Below are positions 1-4,609 of a DNA stretch of 7,317 nucleotides, piece by piece. Both the position numbers and the translations under genes were made by a program. The stretch lies in the NCBI GenBank assembly GCA_026985975.1, contig JALSPL010000493.1, positions 1 through 7,317 of the forward strand. Reading direction: 5' to 3'. How positions within the stretch are numbered: the stretch's first letter is position 1; each line of letters opens with the position of its first letter. Origin of the DNA: Anaerolineae bacterium. GTDB taxonomy: Bacteria; Chloroflexota; Anaerolineae; J102. The notes under the pieces are model-generated. The model was not told where the DNA came from, searched no databases, and saw only the letters and a list, made by a program, of their open reading frames with translations.

Positions 1-1
1 C

Positions 2-232
2 CCCAAGAGCGCCAAAAAGATTCTCTTTCATCTCAAGGACAAGATGGGCGTCTCTGAATTCGAGGGCATTGGCGCTGTCCCCATCACCGACGCCGACGCC
101 GAAGTCATCGAGGCGCTCACCAGCCTGGGATACAGCATCGTCGAGGCGCAGCGGGCGGTGCAGGGCGTCCCCAAAGATGTGTCGGGCGTGGAAGAGCGCC
201 TGCGCGCGGCCCTGGCGCAGCTCATGCCATGA
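2..232 (+). CDS. ruvA: Holliday junction branch migration protein RuvA, C-terminal fragment
   Basis: This is the last 76 codons of a gene that enters from the left edge, in the frame starting at base 2 and ending at TGA 230-232. RuvA binds four-way DNA junctions as a tetramer and directs the RuvB motor in branch migration during recombinational repair. The first visible residues (PKSAKKILFHLKDKM) match the end of the second helix-hairpin-helix of RuvA domain II, which usually reads like KTAERIxLELKDKL. A short variable linker follows. The last 45 or so residues (EVIEALTSLGYSIVEAQRAV, then EERLRAALAQL) form the three-helix, UBA-like domain III that contacts RuvB. The ATG at 44 is internal and is not the real start, because the family signature continues upstream of it. 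The stop lies 15 bases before polX, so the two genes are probably co-transcribed. No frameshift is visible. Identification rests on family memory of these two motifs. Confidence 0.87.
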   Translation, partial: PKSAKKILFHLKDKMGVSEFEGIGAVPITDADAEVIEALTSLGYSIVEAQRAVQGVPKDVSGVEERLRAALAQLMP

Positions 233-233
233 C

Positions 234-239
234 AGGAGG
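234..239 (+). promoter_or_regulatory. Ribosome binding site of polX
   Basis: AGGAGG lies 8 bases before the ATG at 248, just after the ruvA stop codon. It is a near-perfect Shine-Dalgarno sequence, fixes the polX start, and is the strongest ribosome binding site in the window. Confidence 0.85.
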
Positions 240-247
240 CCGGACCC

Positions 248-2017
248 ATGGCGGACTCGCATCAATACACCAACCATGATGTAGCCGAACACCTGCGGCT
301 CATCGCCAATCTCAAGGAAATCAAGGGCGAAGGGCGCTTTCACTATCTGGCGTTTCGCAACGCAGCAGAGGTGCTGGACGCCCTGGGGGAGGACATCAAT
401 GACATCGCGGCCGCGGGGACGCTGACGGATCTGCCCGGCGTGGGCAAGGGCGTGGCCGAGGTGATCGCACAGTTTCTGGCCTCGGGCGATAGCGAGCTGG
501 CCCAAAAACTGCGCTCACAGGTTCCCGTCAGCCTGGTGACGCTGCTGGAAGTGGAGGGGTTGGGCCCCAAGAAAGTCGCCCGGCTGTGGCGGGAGCTGGG
601 CATCGAGACATTGGATGAGCTGAAAGCCGCGGCCGAGGCTCAGAAAATCCGCCAGCTCAAGGGCTTCGGGAGCAAATCGGAAGAGAAAATCCTCAGGGGC
701 ATCGCATTGCTGGCGCAAAAGCAGAGCGGCAGGACGCCGCTGGGCGTGGCCCGGCCCGCGGTGTTGGGCCTTATCGCCGATCTGAAAGCCGCCCTGCCCG
801 CCGACGCCCTCACCGCCATCGAACCTGCAGGCAGCGTGCGCCGCTGGCAGGAAACCGTGGGCGATCTCGACATCCTGGCCATCACGCCCAGGCCCGATGA
901 GGTGATGGCGGCCTTTTGCAGCCTGCCGCAGGTCAGCGAGACGCTGTGGCGGGGCGAGACCAAGAGCCGGGTGCGGCTGAAGAATGGACTGGAATGCGAT
1001 CTGCGGGCTGTGGCGCCAACGCATTGGGGCACGGCCCTGCAATACTTCACCGGCAACAAACAGCACAACATCGAGCTGCGAGAGCTGGCCCTGAAGCAGG
1101 GCTGGAGCCTGAGCGAGTATGATCTGGAAGCCACAGGCAAGGGCGCCGCACCCGCCGGCGAAAAACGATATTTCGAAAGCGAAGAGGCGCTATACGCTTT
1201 TCTGGGGCTGGACTGGATTCCGCCCGAGATGCGCGAAGCGCGAGGCGAAATCGCACTGGCCCGAAGGCATGATCTCCCCCGACTGGTGACCGTGACCGAC
1301 ATCCGCGGCGAACTGCACGGACACTCCGACTGGAGCGACGGCAAAGCCAGCATCCGTGAGATGGCCGAAGCCGCCATCGCCCGCGGCTACCGTTACTGGC
1401 TGCTCAGCGATCACAGCATCGGACTGGGCGTCACCGGCGGGGTGGACGCCGAAAAACTGGCCCGGCAGCGCCGCATCGTGGACGAACTGAACCGGGGCTG
1501 GGCTGACGCGGGCGTGGATTTCCGCCTGCTGCTGGGCGTGGAGCTGGAGATCCTGGCCGACGGACGTCTGGCGCTGCCCGACGACGCGCTGGCGGAGCTG
1601 GATGTGGTGGTGGCCAGCATCCACAGCAGCCTGCGGCAGGATCGCGAGACCATCACCCAACGGGCGCTGAACGCCATCGCCAACCCCCATGTGGATATTT
1701 TGGGGCATCCCACCAGCCGTTTGCTGGGCAAACGCCCGCCCACCGAGATCGACATGGAGCGGGTGCTGCGGGCCTGCGCCGAGACGGGAACCGTGCTGGA
1801 GATCAACGCCCATCCCGCCCGGCTGGATGTAAACGACATCTACGCCCGGCGGGCCGTGGAGCTGGGCTGTAAAATCGCCATCAACACCGACGCCCATCAG
1901 CCGCAACACATGGACTTCATCGAGTATGGCATCGCTGTTGCGCGGCGGGCCTGGCTGCGCCCGGAAGACATCATCAACACCCTGCCGCTGGATAAAATGC
2001 GCCAGGCGTTGAAATAG
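248..2017 (+). CDS. polX: DNA polymerase/3'-5' exonuclease PolX (family X polymerase fused to PHP domain)
   Basis: This 589-residue protein has the full bacterial PolX length and order. Such enzymes fill short gaps in base excision repair and trim 3' ends through the PHP domain. Residues 10-75 form the 8-kDa-like N-terminal domain. Helix-hairpin-helix motifs lie at 61-73 (DLPGVGKGVAEVI), 101-113 (EVEGLGPKKVARL) and 137-149. The palm has GSVRR at 195-199 with catalytic Asp206 and Asp208 (VGDLDIL) and the third Asp251 (LECDLRAV). The YFTGN motif at 266-270 precedes the thumb. The PHP domain runs from about 350 to the end, with its metal ligands apparently complete: His357, His359, Asp364, His389, Glu432, His459, His487, Asp548 and His550. 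One small deviation is LEINAHP at 518-523, where many homologues have NANP. Both activities are therefore predicted to work. The gene probably shares a transcript with ruvA, and no promoter is seen between them. Confidence 0.96.
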   Translation: MADSHQYTNHDVAEHLRLIANLKEIKGEGRFHYLAFRNAAEVLDALGEDINDIAAAGTLTDLPGVGKGVAEVIAQFLASGDSELAQKLRSQVPVSLVTLLEVEGLGPKKVARLWRELGIETLDELKAAAEAQKIRQLKGFGSKSEEKILRGIALLAQKQSGRTPLGVARPAVLGLIADLKAALPADALTAIEPAGSVRRWQETVGDLDILAITPRPDEVMAAFCSLPQVSETLWRGETKSRVRLKNGLECDLRAVAPTHWGTALQYFTGNKQHNIELRELALKQGWSLSEYDLEATGKGAAPAGEKRYFESEEALYAFLGLDWIPPEMREARGEIALARRHDLPRLVTVTDIRGELHGHSDWSDGKASIREMAEAAIARGYRYWLLSDHSIGLGVTGGVDAEKLARQRRIVDELNRGWADAGVDFRLLLGVELEILADGRLALPDDALAELDVVVASIHSSLRQDRETITQRALNAIANPHVDILGHPTSRLLGKRPPTEIDMERVLRACAETGTVLEINAHPARLDVNDIYARRAVELGCKIAINTDAHQPQHMDFIEYGIAVARRAWLRPEDIINTLPLDKMRQALK

Positions 2018-2191
2018 CCCAACAGACTGGTCCAGCCAGGTTGGGGCGCGATAGTCCCACGTTTCGCACCCGATGCCTGGCATCCCGCCTTTTCTCATCA
2101 AACATTCATCATCAGTAATGTAATCTTGCATCAAATTGTAATGTTCAGACAGGCAAAAGTCCTGCTGAAATTTTTATTCATCGATCCTTTG

Positions 2192-2200
2192 TGCTATACT
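2192..2200 (+). promoter_or_regulatory. Extended -10 promoter of the helicase-like gene
   Basis: TGCTATACT is an extended -10 element (TGn followed by TATACT), with five of six matches to TATAAT. It sits at the end of an AT-rich stretch. No good -35 box lies 16-18 bases upstream: TTTTAT at 2172-2177 or TTTATT at 2173-2178 are weak. That fits the extended -10 class, which needs less of a -35. Transcription would begin near 2206-2208, giving a leader of about 100 bases before the ATG at 2309. This is inference from sequence only. Confidence 0.6.
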
Positions 2201-2294
2201 TGCCACATTATGGCGTGGGTTCAAACACCCTGGGAGCCGCCAACAAACCTCTCGCTACTCTCTGAACCTTGTGTCAAACTGTGAACATCCTTGT

Positions 2295-2299
2295 GAGGA
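2295..2299 (+). promoter_or_regulatory. Ribosome binding site of the helicase-like gene
   Basis: GAGGA, within GTGAGGAA, lies 9 bases before the ATG at 2309. It supports that start. Confidence 0.7.
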
Positions 2300-2308
2300 A
2301 CAATTACA

Positions 2309-3940
2309 ATGAGTCAAACATTCACCGATTTAGGCTTAACACCTGAGCTCATCGCGGGGCTTGAGGCCATGGGCCTCGAAAAACCAACTGCGCTTCAGAC
2401 CGAAGTGATTCCCCATATCCTCGCCGGTAGGGATATCGTCGCTGAAGCCCCCTCCGGAAGCGGTCGCACCACCTCGTATGCGCTTCCTATTCTGCAGACG
2501 CTGAACGCCGAAGTCAGCGGCGCCCAAGTTATCGTTTTGGTAGGCGGTAGCGATAACGCCATCCGCGCCGGTTCGCTCTTTCAGCTTCTGAACCCCCATA
2601 AGCATCTGCGCGTGGTCTCCCTGTATGCTGGCCGCTCACTCGCCCGCGAGGCCGAGCAACTGGATGAGACCGCCGCAATCATCATCGGCACGCCGCCTCG
2701 AGTTCGCGAACATGTAAACCGCGAAGCGCTGAGCCTGGACAACGTCCAGTTCGTGGTCATCGAAGACATCGATTATCTGCTGTCACGACGACAGCAATCG
2801 GTGATCGAAGACCTGCTGGACGGCATGCCCGCAGGCAGGCAGACCACCATGTTCGCCGCCCGCGTCGAAGACTTGCTGCATGATTTTGCCGATGAACATC
2901 TGTTTGAACCGGTCATGCTGCAACGCGAACCCACCGCCATCACCGTCCCGCTCATCAATCATCGTTATCAGACTATCCCTTCGGGCGATAAAGATGAAAC
3001 GCTGATCCGGCTGCTGGATGGTGAAAACATCTCGCGGGCGCTGATCTTCGCCCGTCTCCGCCCCCAAACCGAAGCCATCTCCTTCGCTCTCCAGACCCGC
3101 GGTTACAACAGCGCTCCCCTGCACACGGGCATGGACGACAGCGAGAGAGAGAACGCTTTGATGAAGTGGCGCGACGGCATGTTGGACTTCCTGGTGCTGA
3201 CGGACGCGGCCAGCGAAGGCATGATGGTGGAATCTCCCTACGTCATCAGCTACAACATCGCATCCGACATCCAGGATTACGTCAATCGATCCCGCCTGGT
3301 GGAAGAAAACGGCGTGCACTTCACCCTGGTGCTGGGGCGTGAACGGGCGCTGCTAGCCGAGATCGAAACCAATCTCGGCCAACGCATCCGCGCAGTGCTC
3401 TCGCCCACTCGTGCAACCGTTGTGGCCCAAAAGGCCGAAGCCTACAAGCAGCGGATCAAGAGCATCGTGCAGCGCGAGCATCTCGAGCCCTACATGCTGC
3501 TTCTCAATGATCTGGCCAAAGAAGGCTTCGACTGGTCGGAGATTGCCGCCGCAGCCGTGGTTCTCAGCCAGAAACCCCAGGAAACCGAACGCGTTTTCTC
3601 GCGAGAGCAACGTCGGCCGGACCAACGCCGCCAGACTTCCTATCGTCCGACATCGCACCGCCCGCAGCAGCAGCGAGAGCGCATTTACGAAGATCGAGAA
3701 GTGGAAGAAGGCTATGTGCGGCTGGTGATGGATGCCGGATATGACATCGGCGTCCGGCCCAAAGACATCGTCGGCGCCATCGCCAACGAGGCCAATGTGC
3801 CGGGCCGGGCCGTGGGCAACATCGATATCCGCGACCGCTACACCTACATCGAAGTGCAGGATGAATACGTAGACCGCATTCTCTCGCGAGTGCCCACCAC
3901 CCGCTTGCGCGGCCGCAACGTCACTTTCCGCAAGGTGTAA
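2309..3940 (+). CDS. DEAD-box RNA helicase-like protein with degenerate ATPase motifs and intact DbpA-type RNA-binding domain
   Basis: This 543-residue protein has CsdA/DeaD or Hera-like architecture: two RecA-like lobes (about 1-210 and 215-365), a helical dimerisation-like segment (about 370-425), an Arg/Gln-rich linker (425-465) and a DbpA-type RNA-binding domain (466-543). The Q motif survives (Phe5, PTALQ at 26-30). The ATPase motifs do not. Motif I is APSGSGRT at 47-54, with Arg53 for the catalytic Lys. Ia is GGSDNA for PTRELA (79-84). Ib is TPPR for TPGR (128-131). Motif II is EDID for DEAD (152-155). Motif III is AAR for SAT (183-185). Motif V is TDAASEGMM for TDVAARGID (298-306). Motif VI is YVNRSRLVEE for YVHRIGRTGR (324-333), losing two arginines. 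The reading frame is clean, so this is not a decayed pseudogene. It is probably an RNA-binding, perhaps dimeric pseudo-helicase; true ATPase activity looks unlikely. It is probably co-transcribed with the 72-codon gene downstream. Confidence 0.9.
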   Translation: MSQTFTDLGLTPELIAGLEAMGLEKPTALQTEVIPHILAGRDIVAEAPSGSGRTTSYALPILQTLNAEVSGAQVIVLVGGSDNAIRAGSLFQLLNPHKHLRVVSLYAGRSLAREAEQLDETAAIIIGTPPRVREHVNREALSLDNVQFVVIEDIDYLLSRRQQSVIEDLLDGMPAGRQTTMFAARVEDLLHDFADEHLFEPVMLQREPTAITVPLINHRYQTIPSGDKDETLIRLLDGENISRALIFARLRPQTEAISFALQTRGYNSAPLHTGMDDSERENALMKWRDGMLDFLVLTDAASEGMMVESPYVISYNIASDIQDYVNRSRLVEENGVHFTLVLGRERALLAEIETNLGQRIRAVLSPTRATVVAQKAEAYKQRIKSIVQREHLEPYMLLLNDLAKEGFDWSEIAAAAVVLSQKPQETERVFSREQRRPDQRRQTSYRPTSHRPQQQRERIYEDREVEEGYVRLVMDAGYDIGVRPKDIVGAIANEANVPGRAVGNIDIRDRYTYIEVQDEYVDRILSRVPTTRLRGRNVTFRKV

Positions 3941-3953
3941 AACTTCTCCCAAC

Positions 3954-3959
3954 AAGGTG
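3954..3959 (+). promoter_or_regulatory. Ribosome binding site of the 72-codon gene
   Basis: AAGGTG lies 5 bases before the ATG at 3965, in the short gap after the helicase-like gene. It supports translation of the small gene from the shared transcript. Confidence 0.55.
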
Positions 3960-3964
3960 CTGCT

Positions 3965-4183
3965 ATGCGTCTCTCATTGCGAAAGCCCCAGGACAATACC
4001 TGGGAAATCAAGCAATACGTCTGGCTTGAAAACATCGGCGATGAACACCTGATGCTGCATCTGGCGTCCGGAGATATGCGTCTCGATAAAGGACGCAAAT
4101 ATCGTTTCCGAAAGGACATCCTGGACGATCCGACGGTGCATTCGCTGCTGGACGCCCGCAAACTCGCCATCAAAGACGAGTAG
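3965..4183 (+). CDS. Small conserved-looking protein of unknown function, 72 residues
   Basis: I do not recognise this protein. It starts 24 bases after the helicase-like gene, has its own ribosome binding site, and ends 22 bases before a strong terminator. That placement makes it the last gene of a two-gene unit and argues that it is real. It is soluble-looking and nearly charge-balanced, with no signal peptide, membrane segment or cysteine. The first half alternates hydrophobic and polar residues as short strands would (WEIKQYVWLENI at 13-24, EHLMLHLASG at 27-36). A basic patch follows (KGRKYRFRK at 42-50). The C-terminus is probably helical and ends with a strand (DPTVHSLLDARKLAIK, 55-70). 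A small beta-rich domain fits this pattern but cannot be assigned. Its context suggests a role with the RNA-binding protein upstream, for example as partner or accessory; that is inference only. Confidence 0.75.
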   Translation: MRLSLRKPQDNTWEIKQYVWLENIGDEHLMLHLASGDMRLDKGRKYRFRKDILDDPTVHSLLDARKLAIKDE

Positions 4184-4205
4184 CCTCACGCCAACATCAC
4201 ACCCA

Positions 4206-4245
4206 AACCGCCCGCGGCCTCGCGCTTTGCGGGCGGTTCTTTTTT
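4206..4245 (+). terminator. Intrinsic terminator after the helicase-like/72-codon unit
   Basis: AACCGCCCGC at 4206-4215 pairs perfectly with GCGGGCGGTT at 4229-4238. This gives a 10-bp, mostly GC stem with a 13-base loop, followed by one C and six T's (4240-4245). It is the textbook Rho-independent form on the + strand and ends the unit begun at about 2207. Confidence 0.9.
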
Positions 4246-4313
4246 GCGGTAGGATGAAAAGCATCCTATCCCCCGTACGCCATTTTCTCTCCCATCATCC
4301 TGCTTCGTAAATA

Positions 4314-4382
4314 GATGGAAGACCGGAGACGGGAGACCGAAAAGGCGTGTGTTCCCGTCCGCCGTCCCCGGTCATTTCCATC
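4314..4382. repeat. Inverted repeat built from seven-base GACCGGA-like units
   Basis: The left arm has three tandem heptamers: GACCGGA (4321-4327), GACGGGA (4328-4334) and GACCGAA (4335-4341). The right arm has complementary-type heptamers CCCGTCC (4354-4360), GCCGTCC (4361-4367) and CCGGTCA (4368-4374). The arms fold together: GATGGAA 4314-4320 with TTCCATC 4376-4382, GACCGG 4321-4326 with CCGGTC 4368-4373, and GACGG 4328-4332 with CCGTC 4362-4366. That is 18 base pairs broken by a two-base bulge and one mismatch. There is no T-run, so it is not an ordinary terminator. Confidence 0.75.
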
Positions 4383-4421
4383 CTTATTGGCGTGCAGCCG
4401 CTCATGGCGCCTGTTCCGAAA
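4376..4421. repeat. 46-base direct repeat, copy A
   Basis: It aligns without gaps to 4564-4609, with 37 of 46 bases identical by hand count. The best-conserved runs are CATCCTT, TTGGCG and CGCTCATGG. Copy A begins inside the right arm of the preceding inverted repeat. The ATG at 4404 corresponds to the ATG at 4592 in copy B, but the similarity stops after 4421. Confidence 0.75.
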
Positions 4422-4479
4422 ATAAACGTTGGCGTCGTTGGCAGAGACGCTCTCGAAGCCGACGTTGGCCTGGCGCACC

Positions 4480-4532
4480 ACGTAATGCGTAAAACGTGAG
4501 GTCCTTACGCCTTACGCATTACGTTTTACGGG
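4480..4532. repeat. Inverted repeat built from seven-base TTACGNN units
   Basis: Left-arm heptamers are CGTAATG (4481-4487), CGTAAAA (4488-4494) and CGTGAGG (4495-4501). Right-arm heptamers are TTACGCC (4505-4511), TTACGCA (4512-4518), TTACGTT (4519-4525) and TTACGGG (4526-4532). Because CGTAA is the complement of TTACG, the two arrays are inverted copies of one unit. ACGTAATGCGTAA (4480-4492) is perfectly complementary to 4512-4524, giving a 13-bp stem with a 19-base loop. No T-run follows. Confidence 0.85.
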
Positions 4533-4563
4533 CTTGGCTGTCCCGCCAGAATGACTTGCACAC

Positions 4564-4609
4564 TTTCATCCTTCTTGGCGAGCAATCGCTCATGGTGTCT
4601 GTTATGAAA
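4564..4609. repeat. 46-base direct repeat, copy B, overlapping the polA start
   Basis: This is the second copy of the repeat at 4376-4421, offset by 188 bases. It includes both candidate polA start codons (ATG 4592 and ATG 4604) and the AAA codon after the second one. Having the start of an essential gene inside a repeated segment suggests that copy A came from a local duplication of the polA leader, or that both are members of a wider intergenic repeat family. Confidence 0.75.

Larger units (their letters stand above)
2018..2308. other. Intergenic region between polX and the helicase-like gene
   Basis: These 291 bases hold no convincing gene. Directly after the polX stop is a modest hairpin: CCCAAC at 2018-2023 pairs with GTTGGG at 2040-2045, and CTGG at 2027-2030 pairs with CCAG at 2036-2039. 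It has no T-run, so termination there is uncertain. A second small palindrome, GATGCCTGGCATC (2072-2084), is followed by four T's at 2090-2093. Bases 2095-2200 are clearly more AT-rich than the rest of the window and lead to the promoter at 2192-2200. The remaining 100 or so bases form the probable untranslated leader of the helicase-like gene. Confidence 0.6.
4246..4603. other. Repeat-rich intergenic region upstream of polA
   Basis: This stretch of nearly 360 bases holds no gene I can support. It contains two inverted arrays of seven-base repeats (4314-4382 and 4480-4532) and two copies of a 46-base imperfect direct repeat (4376-4421 and 4564-4609), the second overlapping the polA start. No clear -35/-10 pair for polA could be picked out, so its promoter is unplaced. 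A 31-codon open frame (4404-4499) begins at an ATG inside the first direct repeat and is probably fortuitous. Confidence 0.6.

Noticed and set aside
2018..2045. Intrinsic terminator directly after polX
   Set aside because: A bulged 10-bp hairpin can form, but no T-run follows, so it is only noted within the intergenic description.
1190..2134. 314-codon open frame on the - strand across the PHP domain of polX
   Set aside because: It lies opposite strongly conserved polX motifs, has no recognisable domain and no convincing ribosome binding site.
2271..2312. 13-codon GTG-started leader frame whose TGA overlaps the helicase-like ATG
   Set aside because: There is no ribosome binding site before the GTG, and a GAGGA site serves the main start, so coupling by this frame is unsupported.
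2309..3940. Possibility that the helicase-like gene is a pseudogene
   Set aside because: The frame is uninterrupted over 543 codons, has a promoter and ribosome binding site, and retains well-formed dimerisation and RNA-binding domains. Decay would not be confined to ATPase motifs.
4266..4481. 71-codon - strand frame in the polA upstream region, sharing a short HERL-containing stretch with another - strand frame (4526-5248)
   Set aside because: The shared peptide stretch is explained by the 46-base direct repeat, and the rest of each frame is heptamer repeat or antisense polA. I see no protein family.
4404..4499. 31-codon + strand frame starting in direct repeat copy A
   Set aside because: There is no ribosome binding site, it ends in the heptamer array, and its length is expected by chance. 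Kept only as part of the repeat observation.
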